From assembly GCA_017441925.1 (NCBI GenBank), contig JAFRUE010000007.1:248001-312000 (forward strand): a stretch of 64,000 nt of DNA, written 5' to 3'. Source of the DNA: Bacillota bacterium (GTDB taxonomy: Bacteria; Bacillota; Clostridia; Lachnospirales; Bianqueaceae). This document shows, piece by piece, positions 25,048 through 33,534 of this stretch (positions are counted from its first letter, which is position 1; the number at the start of each line of letters is the position of its first letter). The translations under genes were made by a program, and so were the position numbers. Below the pieces are notes generated by a model. It had not been told where the DNA came from. It searched no databases and was given only the letters and a program-made list of their open reading frames with translations.

Positions 25048-26343
25048 TCAGACCTCTTCAGCCTCTCCGTCTGTAAGCAATTTCTCGAGCGTCGCGATCT
25101 TGGTGCAGAGGCAGAGCAGAGCGGTTGCCTGTGTCAGGTCGTCGAGGCTCGGAGATGTCGGCGCGATCCGGATATTTGAATCATGCGGATCGTGTCCGTA
25201 GGGATAGGTGGCTCCGACCGGTGTCAGCTTGACGCCGGCGTCTTTGCAGAGATTGTAGACACGTGTCGCACAGCCGTCCATCACGTTAAAGGAGATAAAG
25301 TATCCGCCTTTGGGATTTTTCCACTGGGCAATGTCGGAAACTTCAGCTTCAAGAATCTCTTCGACTGCTTTGAATTTAGGACGAAGGACAGCGGCATGTT
25401 TCCTCATCAGAGCGGCAATCGTCTCGTTGTCCTTGAGGAATTTGACATGCATCAGCATGTTCAGCTTGTTCCAGCCGATGGACTCAACCGCAAACTGCTT
25501 GCTGATATAGTCGATATTGTGTCTGCTCGCGCCAAGAGCGGCAAGTCCGCCGCCTGCGAACGTCATCTTGGAAGTTGAGGTGAATTCATAGACCATGTCC
25601 TCGGAACCGTATTCCTTGCACAGATCCATAATGTTCGCGAGTTCATCCTTATCGTCCCCGTACAGATCGTGGACAACATAAGAATTGTCCCAGAAAATAC
25701 GGAAATTGTCTGCGGCCGGTTTCAGAGCGGCGAGACGGCGGACGACTTCATCGGAATACGTTACACCGGTGGGATTGGAATACTTGGGAATACACCAGAT
25801 GCCTTTGACATCAGGATCGTTGTTGACGTAGTTCTCGACCATATCCATATCCGGGCCGTCTTCCAGGATCGGAATATTGATCATATAGATGCCGAAATAT
25901 TCCGTGATCGCGAAGTGACGGTCATAACCCGGAACAGGGCAGAGGAATTTAGGATGTTCAGACGCGCGCCACGGTTCGTTGCTGCCGTATACACCGTGCA
26001 GATAGGCATGCGACACAAGATCGAACATGATATTCAGGCTGGAACTGCCGCAGATATAAACTTCTGTAGGATCCAGCCCGAGAATGCCGCCCATCAGCTT
26101 GCGGGCGGAGAGAATACCGGCCGGGATACCGTAATTGCGTACATCCGAACCGTCTGCAAGTATCATATCCTCAGGCGTCAGACAATTAAGCATATCCATA
26201 GCAAAAGCAGCCTGATCACGGCAGGGACGGCCCCTGGACATATCCAGACTCAGATTCATATTACAGATCGTTTTGTACTGCTTTCTCAGAAGCTCCAGCT
26301 CGTTCTCTTTTTCTTCTCTGCTAAGTAAGGAATACTGAGGCAT
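25048..26343 (-). CDS. Class I-fold aminotransferase, AspB4/MocR-type aspartate aminotransferase family
   Basis: 431 residues. The PLP lysine lies in FTSTSKMTFAGGG, the phosphate-binding region in ICGSSSLNIMFD, and the cofactor Asp/Tyr region in FWDNSYVVHDLYG. The N terminus LSLDMSRGRPCRDQ and PKYSNPTGVTYSD fit the subgroup (PF12897-like) of aspartate aminotransferases from Clostridia and actinobacteria. It should interconvert aspartate/2-oxoglutarate and oxaloacetate/glutamate; substrate is by family. It stands alone with its own promoter at 26406-26434. Confidence 0.9.
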   Translation of the reverse strand: MPQYSLLSREEKENELELLRKQYKTICNMNLSLDMSRGRPCRDQAAFAMDMLNCLTPEDMILADGSDVRNYGIPAGILSARKLMGGILGLDPTEVYICGSSSLNIMFDLVSHAYLHGVYGSNEPWRASEHPKFLCPVPGYDRHFAITEYFGIYMINIPILEDGPDMDMVENYVNNDPDVKGIWCIPKYSNPTGVTYSDEVVRRLAALKPAADNFRIFWDNSYVVHDLYGDDKDELANIMDLCKEYGSEDMVYEFTSTSKMTFAGGGLAALGASRHNIDYISKQFAVESIGWNKLNMLMHVKFLKDNETIAALMRKHAAVLRPKFKAVEEILEAEVSDIAQWKNPKGGYFISFNVMDGCATRVYNLCKDAGVKLTPVGATYPYGHDPHDSNIRIAPTSPSLDDLTQATALLCLCTKIATLEKLLTDGEAEEV

Positions 26344-26405
26344 GATTCTTATCTATTCTCCTGGCTTGAATAATACTGCGGATCTAAAATTCAGAATCCT
26401 CATAT

Positions 26406-26434
26406 ATTTTATCGCAGAATAGGGAAAAATGCAA
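26406..26434 (-). promoter_or_regulatory. Promoter of the aminotransferase gene
   Basis: TTGCAT, 17 bases, TAAAAT on the minus strand. Confidence 0.6.
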
Positions 26435-26444
26435 GCTGTATTTT

Positions 26445-26478
26445 TAAAAAATGCAAGATTGCAATAGCAATCCTGCAA
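26445..26478 (-). terminator. Terminator after the DUF6320 gene
   Basis: TGCAGGATTGC/GCAATCTTGCA (one G-U pair, 4-base loop) followed by six T on the minus strand. Confidence 0.8.
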
Positions 26479-26520
26479 AATCGGGTATATTTAGCTGTTA
26501 ACCTTAAATACAGCGTCCTG

Positions 26521-27228
26521 TCAGACGAAGAATTTTTTATATAGTGCTTTGCGCAGCGCCGGACGCATCGCGATGAAGATCAGACCGGCTCCGATCAGTC
26601 CGAGTGCAATGAGCGGATAGAAAGACCAGAACGAGAAGCGGAATCCGAAGGTCATGCAGATCATGGTCTCAAGCAGTACATTGAAGATCCCGCCCGCGAC
26701 AAAGAACAGGCCGACCAGAAGAAGAGGATCCATACGGTTCCCGCGCAGGGTCCAGAAGGCAATTTCCGTCATGATGATAAGGATAACGACGATCGGAAGC
26801 GCCAGGGTCAGGAACCAGTGTCCGCCGTTCTTGACGCAGATATAAGCGAGCAGAAAACCGATCGCGATTCCGACAGCAAGGATAAAAGGATACGGCTTGC
26901 GCTGAGGGAACCAGTACGGCAGGACCACGATCGTATAGACAAGAAGGAGTGAACTGGAAACATATCCGGACCAGACGATATGCTCGTTGAGACGCAGATC
27001 GATCAGCATGCACAGCAAGGCCGGCAGCAGAAAGAGGATCGTGATCACAACAAGAACTGTCCAGTGATTGACTTTCTCCTGGACACGGTTTTCCGGATAA
27101 AGGGAAGGTGCGGGAGCCGCGGCAGCGGCTTCTTCTTTTAATTCATCCGGGATGATTACAGGTGTTCCGCACAGAGGGCAGCGTTTCACACCGTTTGCCA
27201 GTTCGACACCGCATTTGATACAGTACAT
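26521..27228 (-). CDS. Zinc-ribbon membrane protein, DUF6320-like
   Basis: 235 residues. An N-terminal zinc ribbon (CIKCGVELANGVKRCPLCG, residues 3-21) is followed by an Ala/Pro linker and six or seven hydrophobic helices from about residue 55. This layout matches DUF6320 proteins as I remember them, which often sit beside alcohol-acetyltransferase-like genes, as here. The start lies 5 bases after the stop of the upstream acyltransferase-like gene. Function unknown; a membrane partner for the acyltransferase is plausible from gene pairing. Confidence 0.75.
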   Translation of the reverse strand: MYCIKCGVELANGVKRCPLCGTPVIIPDELKEEAAAAAPAPSLYPENRVQEKVNHWTVLVVITILFLLPALLCMLIDLRLNEHIVWSGYVSSSLLLVYTIVVLPYWFPQRKPYPFILAVGIAIGFLLAYICVKNGGHWFLTLALPIVVILIIMTEIAFWTLRGNRMDPLLLVGLFFVAGGIFNVLLETMICMTFGFRFSFWSFYPLIALGLIGAGLIFIAMRPALRKALYKKFFV

Positions 27229-27233
27229 GAATA

Positions 27234-28565
27234 TCAGCTTCCTTTCTGTGAGGTCGGAGTGTCACCGGCCGTATTTCGGTCATTGGACTCGATCCGGACG
27301 TGCAGACCTTCTTTTACGAGGTTTGTAAAGAAGATCCGTTCAAATTCCGACGACTGTGTATTGCGCACAAGATTGCAGAAAAGCGTCCCGTCCCAGCTGC
27401 TGATGCTGCAGTTATAGGGCGTTTTGGATGGAGGACTCAGAATGAACTCGATCCGCTCGACATAGGGCTGCATGGAATCCGGCAGTCTGATATTACCAAG
27501 ATTGGAGAGACAGATGCTCGAGACGCGTTCACCGACAAGATCAAAGATCGTCCGCAGGATCATGTCCTTCATAAAGCGGGGGACAGCTTTGATCAGGGGA
27601 TTGCGCTCTCCGTTGACATTCGGTGTAAAGATCGCCTGGAGATTCTTGGGCGTCTCGCCGAGTTCGGCCTGATAGTGGATCGTATGGATGACTTCCTCAA
27701 GCGTCCATTCTCCCATCCGCGGATCGATTCCGACATTGACGACAGCGACGAAATTGCGCATCGTACGGCTGGGGAATTTGGCGCGCAGATTGACGGGAAT
27801 CTGGACTTTGACGTCTTTCTGACGGCTGATCCTGGGTTCGGCCTGCGACTGCAGCTCCAGGAGAGACCAGGCAAGTATCGCAGCAAAATAATTCGTAACG
27901 GTCGTACCGTAGGAATGCGCTTTATCCAGAACGGCACGGGAATCAAGCGTTCCGCAGGTCTGATGCAGGAAGAGATCCGGCTCCAGGACACCGCGCGGAC
28001 GGTATACCCGCAGCGGATCACGCGGCGCGGATACTTTGCCGGCATACCGGATAAAACTGTCTTCAAATTCGTCTTCGGACGGAGTCTCGTTCAGGTCGAG
28101 GATACCGTTCTCAGCAGGGACATCGACAAGATAACGGCGGCGGACATACTCCGCAGCCAGCGTTTTGGCAAAAGTCAGTCCGCCTGTTCCGTCAGTGACA
28201 GCGTGAAAGAACTCTACCGCAAAACGGTTCCGGTAGTAGAGAATACGGATCGCGCACTCACGAGTCTCTTTCTCCGTCATGAGGAGCAGCGGCTGGCTTG
28301 CGTCCTCGCGGATCACGGGCGGCTCCGCGTTCTCCTCAAGATAATGCCAGAACATACTGTGTCCGAGGTGTACGTCAACGGAAGGAAAGCGCAGCACAAC
28401 AACATTAACGGCTTCCTGCAGCTTCTCCGGATCGATCGGATCACGGAAGCTGAAAGAGATCCGGTACGCGTTGTTCCAGTTCTTGCGCATGGCCGCCGGG
28501 AAGATCTTGGCAGCGTTATCAAGCCGCATCCAGCGGAGTTCACGGGCGGGCTTTTTCCGTGCCAT
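27234..28565 (-). CDS. Alcohol acetyltransferase/condensation-domain-like protein
   Basis: 443 residues from ATG 28565, preceded by AAAGGTGGTG; an upstream in-frame ATG lacks a ribosome binding site. The CoA-dependent acyltransferase fold is indicated by the catalytic motif FFHAVTDGTG (HxxxDG) near residue 135, VQIPVNLRAKFPSRTMRNF and a late SNLGNIRLP segment. Families sharing these are yeast-type alcohol acetyltransferases and NRPS condensation domains. No carrier protein gene is nearby, so a free-standing O- or N-acyltransferase is more likely. Co-transcribed with the DUF6320 gene (5-base gap). Confidence 0.8.
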   Translation of the reverse strand: MARKKPARELRWMRLDNAAKIFPAAMRKNWNNAYRISFSFRDPIDPEKLQEAVNVVVLRFPSVDVHLGHSMFWHYLEENAEPPVIREDASQPLLLMTEKETRECAIRILYYRNRFAVEFFHAVTDGTGGLTFAKTLAAEYVRRRYLVDVPAENGILDLNETPSEDEFEDSFIRYAGKVSAPRDPLRVYRPRGVLEPDLFLHQTCGTLDSRAVLDKAHSYGTTVTNYFAAILAWSLLELQSQAEPRISRQKDVKVQIPVNLRAKFPSRTMRNFVAVVNVGIDPRMGEWTLEEVIHTIHYQAELGETPKNLQAIFTPNVNGERNPLIKAVPRFMKDMILRTIFDLVGERVSSICLSNLGNIRLPDSMQPYVERIEFILSPPSKTPYNCSISSWDGTLFCNLVRNTQSSEFERIFFTNLVKEGLHVRIESNDRNTAGDTPTSQKGS

Positions 28566-28609
28566 TTCCACACCACCTTTAACAGAAATGATCATTTTAC
28601 AGCATATCC

Positions 28610-28618
28610 ATTATAGCA
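28610..28618 (-). promoter_or_regulatory. Extended -10 promoter for the acyltransferase-DUF6320 pair
   Basis: TGCTATAAT on the minus strand; no good -35 at 17 bases. Confidence 0.55.
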
Positions 28619-28648
28619 GATTTTCGGACAAACTATATCGATTTCCTG

Positions 28649-28676
28649 TTGTTTTTTCAAAAAAAGATGATATAAT
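28649..28676 (+). promoter_or_regulatory. Promoter of pspA
   Basis: TTGTTT, 16 bases, TATAAT with TG one base upstream of the -10. AAGGAGG follows at 28691. It is back to back with the minus-strand promoter at 28610. Confidence 0.7.
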
Positions 28677-28706
28677 AAAGTCAAATCTTTAAGGAGGCAA
28701 CATAAT

Positions 28707-29390
28707 ATGGGAATTTTAGCCAGATTCAAAGACATTATGAGTTCTAATATCAATGCGTTTTTTGACAAAATGGAAGATCCCGAGAAGATGATCGATCAGG
28801 TCCTGCGTGATCTTGAGTCAGATCTGGGAGAGGTCAAGGCGGAGACTGCCAGCGTTATGGCTGAGGAAGCCAGAGCGCAGAGAGCTCTGAACGAGTGCCA
28901 GGCTGAGGTTGACAAGCTGCAGTCTTATGCGGAGAAGGCCGTACTTGCCGGAAACGACAAGGATGCCGCGATCTTCCTGCAGAAGAAGAACGGCAAGTCC
29001 CGTGAGCTTCAGGCTCTGCAGCAGGCCTATGATCTCGCAAAGGATAATTCCACCAAGATGCGTCAGATGTTCGATCACCTGAATGATCAGATCTATGAGA
29101 TGCAGGCCAAGAAGACGCAGATCAAGGCTAAAGTCGCTGTTGCCAAGACACAGGAGAAGATCAACAAGCTGACCGAGAGCGTCCAGACCGCTAAGGGTAC
29201 GATGAATAAATTCGATGCTCTTGAGGCCAAGGCTGACAAGATGCTTGACAAGGCCAATGCGATGGCGGAGCTTAACGGAGCGATCACCGGAGACGTGATG
29301 GAGGACTTGATGGACAAGTACGACACCACGACCACCGAGAGCGTTGACGAGGAGCTTGCAGCACTTAAGGCAAGACTGGGAAGAGCCTGA
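28707..29390 (+). CDS. pspA: PspA/IM30 family membrane-stress protein
   Basis: 227 residues, almost entirely helical and charged, with long coiled coils, as in PspA, LiaH and Vipp1. The N terminus MGILARFKDIMSSNINAFFDK is the membrane-binding amphipathic helix, followed by MEDPEKMIDQVLRDLE, the conserved PspA opening. It is expected to form oligomeric scaffolds on stressed cytoplasmic membranes. The next gene encodes an SPFH protein; a pspA-SPFH pairing is also known in Bacillus (ydjF with ydjI). Confidence 0.92.
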   Translation: MGILARFKDIMSSNINAFFDKMEDPEKMIDQVLRDLESDLGEVKAETASVMAEEARAQRALNECQAEVDKLQSYAEKAVLAGNDKDAAIFLQKKNGKSRELQALQQAYDLAKDNSTKMRQMFDHLNDQIYEMQAKKTQIKAKVAVAKTQEKINKLTESVQTAKGTMNKFDALEAKADKMLDKANAMAELNGAITGDVMEDLMDKYDTTTTESVDEELAALKARLGRA

Positions 29391-29412
29391 GCATATCAGT
29401 AAACAAAGATCA

Positions 29413-29444
29413 GGGCCGGGCGGATGTCCGGTCCTTTCTCTTTT
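29413..29444 (+). terminator. Possible weak terminator between pspA and the SPFH gene
   Basis: GGGCCGG/CCGGTCC (one G-U) with an 8-base loop, then TTTCTCTTTT. It may reduce rather than stop read-through. Confidence 0.5.
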
Positions 29445-29460
29445 GGAAGGGGGCCTGTAA

Positions 29461-30321
29461 ATGGGGCTTTTCAGCCGTAAAGCAAACGTCGTCGAATGGG
29501 ACGAATACCGGGACGATCTGCTTTTCTGGAAATGGAAGGACAAGGAGATCGGGAGGAAGTCACGCTTGATCCTTAAACCCGGCCAGGATGCGGTTTTTCT
29601 CTATAACGGCAAGGTCGAAGGCGTCTTCCGGGACGAGGGCAGCTATGAGATCAAATCTCAGATCGTTCCGCTCCTGAACACGCTCCGCGGATTCCGTTTC
29701 GGATTCATGCGCGGGCTCCGTGCCGAGGTGATCTTCATCAATACCAAAGAGATCCCGATGACCTGGGGTACGAAAGGCGCTCTTAACATTCCCCATCAGA
29801 GTCTGCCCGGAGGCGTTCCTGTCCGCGCGTTTGGTTCATATGTGCTGAAAGTGGACGACGAGATGGCGCTCCTCGATAATATAGCCGGCGTCAAAGCCAT
29901 CTATACAGCGGAGGACGTCAGGATGCGCGTGGATTCCATGCTGGATCAGATCCTGATGAAATGGATCACGCAGGAGGGCAAGGATATCTATAATCTGCAG
30001 ACCAACGCGGATATGATCGCAAAAGGCGTCTGTGACGATCTGGATATGGAACTGATCAAGATCGGCCTTACGGTCAGCCATTTCAGGATCTCCAATATCA
30101 GCTACCCGAACGAGATCCAGTCTAAGATCAATCAGGCGGCGACGCAGTCGCTTCTCGGTGGTATGCAGAACCATCAGCACAGCATTCCGCAGCCGCAGAC
30201 GTATCCGCCGCTTCCCGCGGCTGACAATTCCGCCAGGCACGGAGATCATTATTGTACGTATTGCGGAGCATCACTTAAAGCAGGCGCCAGATTCTGTCCC
30301 AACTGCGGGAGAGAAGTATGA
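29461..30321 (+). CDS. SPFH/band-7 protein with C-terminal zinc ribbon (YdjI-like)
   Basis: 286 residues. Residues ~1-230 match the YdjI/virion-core-like branch of SPFH proteins: VVEWDEYRDDLLFWKWKDKEI, then ILKPGQDAVFLYNGKVEGVF and INTKEIPMTWGTKG. A Pro/Gln-rich linker leads to a C-terminal zinc ribbon (CTYCGASLKAGARFCPNCG). No membrane helix or signal peptide is evident. Paired with PspA upstream, it probably helps anchor PspA at the membrane, as proposed for Bacillus YdjFGHI. Here the zinc ribbon, which in Bacillus is on a separate partner, appears fused (inference from memory of that operon). Confidence 0.85.
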   Translation: MGLFSRKANVVEWDEYRDDLLFWKWKDKEIGRKSRLILKPGQDAVFLYNGKVEGVFRDEGSYEIKSQIVPLLNTLRGFRFGFMRGLRAEVIFINTKEIPMTWGTKGALNIPHQSLPGGVPVRAFGSYVLKVDDEMALLDNIAGVKAIYTAEDVRMRVDSMLDQILMKWITQEGKDIYNLQTNADMIAKGVCDDLDMELIKIGLTVSHFRISNISYPNEIQSKINQAATQSLLGGMQNHQHSIPQPQTYPPLPAADNSARHGDHYCTYCGASLKAGARFCPNCGREV

Positions 30322-30346
30322 CGCATAGACAGCAGGAGGAGATATT

Positions 30347-31012
30347 ATGTATACAATTTCGGATTTATATGACCTGAGCCACACACTGGCAGCGGATTAC
30401 CTTGCTCAGTTCACCTATCCTTGGGAGGCTCTTGCAGGTATCAAGGAACTGATCCTTAAGCTCGGACCGGCGCTCGATCCGGCAGAGTATGACGAAGTAT
30501 CCGAGAACGTATGGGTACACAAGACCGCGAAGGTTTTCCCGTCTGCATATCTGGGCGCGCCGTGCATCATCGGACCGAATACGGAAGTCCGTCATTGTGC
30601 GTTTATCCGCGGATCGGCGCTGGTCGGCGCGGACTGCGTTGTCGGCAACAGCGTCGAACTTAAGAATGTGATCCTTTTCGACCACGTACAGACTCCGCAC
30701 TATAACTATGTCGGAGATTCGATCCTCGGTTATTACAGCCACATGGGAGCCGGATCCATCACTTCCAACGTCAAGAGCGACAAGACGCTTGTGACCGTGC
30801 ATGACCGCGTTAATGGCGAAGATATCGCTACCGGCCTTAAGAAGATGGGTGCGATGCTCGCGGATCATGTTGAAGTCGGGTGCAATTCCGTTCTGAATCC
30901 GGGAACTGTGATCGGCCACAACACGAATGTCTATCCGACATCCTGTGTCAGAGGCGTAGTCCCGGCCAATTCGATCTGGAAGAACAGCGGAGAGATCGTG
31001 CCGAAGAAATAA
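30347..31012 (+). CDS. Left-handed beta-helix (hexapeptide repeat) protein, GlmU-acetyltransferase-like
   Basis: 221 residues. From about residue 60 the protein has hexapeptide repeats ([LIV]GxxxX), such as APCIIGPNTEVRHCAFIRGSALVGADCVVGNSVELKN, then HMGAGSITSNVKSDKT and VEVGCNSVLNPGTVIG. This resembles the C-terminal domain of GlmU. No nucleotidyltransferase domain is present. It may be a sugar-nucleotide acyltransferase or a binding protein. AGGAGGAG lies before ATG 30347, 25 bases after the SPFH gene, so it may be part of the pspA operon. Confidence 0.8.
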   Translation: MYTISDLYDLSHTLAADYLAQFTYPWEALAGIKELILKLGPALDPAEYDEVSENVWVHKTAKVFPSAYLGAPCIIGPNTEVRHCAFIRGSALVGADCVVGNSVELKNVILFDHVQTPHYNYVGDSILGYYSHMGAGSITSNVKSDKTLVTVHDRVNGEDIATGLKKMGAMLADHVEVGCNSVLNPGTVIGHNTNVYPTSCVRGVVPANSIWKNSGEIVPKK

Positions 31013-31029
31013 TAAGGGCTGAGAGTAAA

Positions 31030-31078
31030 CAAAAACTGCCTGTCAGCAGCAGCTTATATAGCTCTTGCGGCAGGCGGT
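31030..31078. terminator. Terminator between the beta-helix gene and convergent map
   Basis: CTGCC/GGCAG outer pairing with an inner AGCT/AGCT; T runs on the minus strand (TTTTTGTTT) after the hairpin. Confidence 0.5.
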
Positions 31079-31084
31079 ATTGTT

Positions 31085-31918
31085 TTACCAGCACAGAACT
31101 TCGTGGCCGGTCTCTGTAACCAGTACCATGATTTCCCACTGTGCGGAAGGCTTGTGGTCGAGCGTCGTGACGGTCCAGCCGTTTTTGCGGTCGATGCGGA
31201 AGCCGGCGCGTCCCATATTGACCATGGGTTCGATCGTAAAGATCATGCCCGGGACCATTAGCATGCCGGTATTGCGCGAAGCGGTATGGCAGATGTACGG
31301 ATCTTCATGGAACTCCAGTCCGACGCCGTGTCCGCCGATCTCGGCGACAACGGAATAACCGTTCTCGCGGGCATAGGCGTTGATCGCCGCGCCGATATCG
31401 CCGATCTGTTTCCAGGGCCTGACTTCTTCAAGACCAAGCTCCACACAGCGCTTTGTCACGTCCACGAGCTTACGGTTCTCTTCAGAAACGTCTCCGATAC
31501 AGTACATTCTGGAAGAATCGGAGAAATATCCGTTCAGGATCGTGGAGCAGTCGACATTGATAATGTCACCGTCCTTAAGGATTTCTTTCTCGGAAGGAAT
31601 TCCGTGACAGATCACGTCGTTGATGGAGGTGCAGACGCTTTTCGGATAGTCTTCGTAACCGAGCGGTGCGGGCAGAGCCCAGTGATCCGTGGTCACCTGA
31701 TACACGCAGCGATCGATTTCCGCAGTGGAAATGCCGGCACGGACGATCTTTTCGACCTGATCCAGGACAGCGATATTCACCTGACAGGACTTACGGATCT
31801 CCTCGATTTGACGCTCTGTTTTCAGCAGGTGCGGAGGAGGGACGGGAATGCCCTGTTTTTTGAAATATGCAACATTGTCTCTGACAGACGCCGGATAACT
31901 GTTCTTGTTGGATGACAT
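31085..31918 (-). CDS. map: Methionine aminopeptidase, type I
   Basis: 277 residues from ATG 31918 (GAGG 8 bases upstream); an open frame 13 codons longer has no ribosome binding site. Metal ligands appear in GDIINVDCSTILNGYFSDSSRMY (two Asp), GGHGVGLEFHEDP (His), FTIEPMV (Glu) and the last VLVTETG (Glu). It removes the initiator Met from nascent proteins. An N-terminal extension of about 40 residues (YFKKQGIPVPPP) precedes the catalytic fold. The gene stands alone, divergent from glpK, with a promoter that shares its -35 with glpK. Confidence 0.94.
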   Translation of the reverse strand: MSSNKNSYPASVRDNVAYFKKQGIPVPPPHLLKTERQIEEIRKSCQVNIAVLDQVEKIVRAGISTAEIDRCVYQVTTDHWALPAPLGYEDYPKSVCTSINDVICHGIPSEKEILKDGDIINVDCSTILNGYFSDSSRMYCIGDVSEENRKLVDVTKRCVELGLEEVRPWKQIGDIGAAINAYARENGYSVVAEIGGHGVGLEFHEDPYICHTASRNTGMLMVPGMIFTIEPMVNMGRAGFRIDRKNGWTVTTLDHKPSAQWEIMVLVTETGHEVLCW

Positions 31919-31945
31919 GATGTGTTCCTCTCTTTCCAAACAGAA

Positions 31946-31974
31946 ATCATAGCACAAATGCCTTATATTTGCAA
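31946..31974 (-). promoter_or_regulatory. Promoter of map (shares -35 with glpK promoter)
   Basis: TTGCAA (31969-31974), 17 bases, TATGAT (31946-31951, minus). TTGCAA is its own reverse complement and is also the -35 of the plus-strand glpK promoter. Confidence 0.75.
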
Positions 31975-31997
31975 GTTCGCTCAGATTATGTTATAAT
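31969..31997 (+). promoter_or_regulatory. Promoter of glpK (shares -35 with map promoter)
   Basis: TTGCAA (31969-31974), 17 bases, TATAAT (31992-31997). Confidence 0.8.
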
Positions 31998-32028
31998 GCA
32001 TTCGATCATGTGAAGGAGGACGGATAAC

Positions 32029-33534
32029 ATGGCAAAGTATATAATGGCTCTGGATCAGGGTACGACAAGTTCAAGATGTATCCTGTTTGACCATAACGCG
32101 CAGATGGTAAGCGTCGCGCAGAAGGAATACAGACAGATTTTCCCGCAGCCCGGCTATGTGGAGCATGATCCGAACGATATCTGGGCTTCGCAGCTCTCTG
32201 TCGCGATGGAGGCTATGGCGCAGGCCGGTATCCGTGTAAATGAGATTGCCGCGATCGGTATTACGAATCAGCGGGAGACCACGATTGTATGGGAAAAGGC
32301 GACAGGCAAGCCTGTTTATAACGCGATTGTCTGGCAGTGCCGCAGGACGGCGGACCGTGTCGGCCGGATATATGAAGACGGATTTGACAAAACACTGACC
32401 GAGAAGACAGGACTGATCCCGGATCCGTATTTCTCCGCGACAAAACTCGAATGGATCCTTGATCATGTTCCCGGATCCAGAGAGCGCGCCGAGCGGGGAG
32501 AACTGCTCTTCGGAACCGTCGATACCTGGCTGCTGTGGAATCTGACAGGCGGCAGCGTGTTCGCGACGGATGTTACAAATGCGTCCCGGACGATGCTTTA
32601 CAATATACATACGCTTGAGTGGGACAAGGAGATCCTGAATTACTTCCGCATCCCGCGGCAGATGCTGCCTGAAGTTAAGGATTCCAGCTGCATTTTCGGA
32701 CATACCAGTGAAAAGGTGCTGGGCGGAGAGGTGCCGATCGGTTCACTGGTCGGTGACCAGCAGGGCTCACTATTCGGACAGTGCTGCTTCACGCCCGGAT
32801 CGGTAAAGAATACCTACGGTACAGGATGCTTCCTGCTGATGAATACGGGCAGCAATTGTGTCGCTTCCAAGAACCGGCTGCTGACAACGATCGCGGTCGG
32901 TGAGAACGGTAAAGTCCAGTATGCGCTTGAAGGAAGCGTATTTGTTGGCGGAGCTGTGATCCAGTGGCTGCGCGATGAGATGCGTCTCTTCCCGCATGCT
33001 TCAGACAGTGAGCGTTATGCTCGCGCTGTGCCGGATACGGCCGGCGTTTATCTGGTTCCCGCCTTCACGGGCCTTGCGGCACCGTTCTGGGATCCGTATG
33101 CGCGCGGGACCGTCGTCGGTCTGACCCGCGGATGTACAAAGGATCATTTTATCCGTGCCGCGCTCGAATCGATCGCGTATCAGAGTTATGACGTTTTTGA
33201 CGCGATGCAGAAAGATACCGGCATGCAGATCCGCAATCTTAAGGTTGACGGCGGCGCGTCCGCGAATGAATTCCTGATGCAGTTCCAGGCGGATCTGATC
33301 CAGGGAAGTGTCGCACGCTGTGCGATCAATGAAACGACCGCGCTGGGAGCCGCGTATCTGGCGGGTCTTGCGTGCGGATTCTGGAAGGATAAAGAAGAAC
33401 TCACGCTGCTGACACAGTCCGGCAAGACGTATGTCTCCGGCATGGACAGAAGCGAACAGGAGCAGAAACTGCGCGGATGGCACAAGGCTGTTGCCCGCAG
33501 TCTGCAATGGGCAAAGGAGGATATGGACGAATGA
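32029..33534 (+). CDS. glpK: Glycerol kinase
   Basis: 501 residues, standard length. FGGY-kinase motifs: [61 protein letters not shown] and [15 protein letters not shown]. It phosphorylates glycerol to glycerol 3-phosphate. Ribosome binding site GAAGGAGG. No glycerol facilitator or glycerol-3-phosphate dehydrogenase gene is adjacent. The stop overlaps the start of a fumarylacetoacetase-like gene (ATGA). Confidence 0.97.
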   Translation: MAKYIMALDQGTTSSRCILFDHNAQMVSVAQKEYRQIFPQPGYVEHDPNDIWASQLSVAMEAMAQAGIRVNEIAAIGITNQRETTIVWEKATGKPVYNAIVWQCRRTADRVGRIYEDGFDKTLTEKTGLIPDPYFSATKLEWILDHVPGSRERAERGELLFGTVDTWLLWNLTGGSVFATDVTNASRTMLYNIHTLEWDKEILNYFRIPRQMLPEVKDSSCIFGHTSEKVLGGEVPIGSLVGDQQGSLFGQCCFTPGSVKNTYGTGCFLLMNTGSNCVASKNRLLTTIAVGENGKVQYALEGSVFVGGAVIQWLRDEMRLFPHASDSERYARAVPDTAGVYLVPAFTGLAAPFWDPYARGTVVGLTRGCTKDHFIRAALESIAYQSYDVFDAMQKDTGMQIRNLKVDGGASANEFLMQFQADLIQGSVARCAINETTALGAAYLAGLACGFWKDKEELTLLTQSGKTYVSGMDRSEQEQKLRGWHKAVARSLQWAKEDMDE

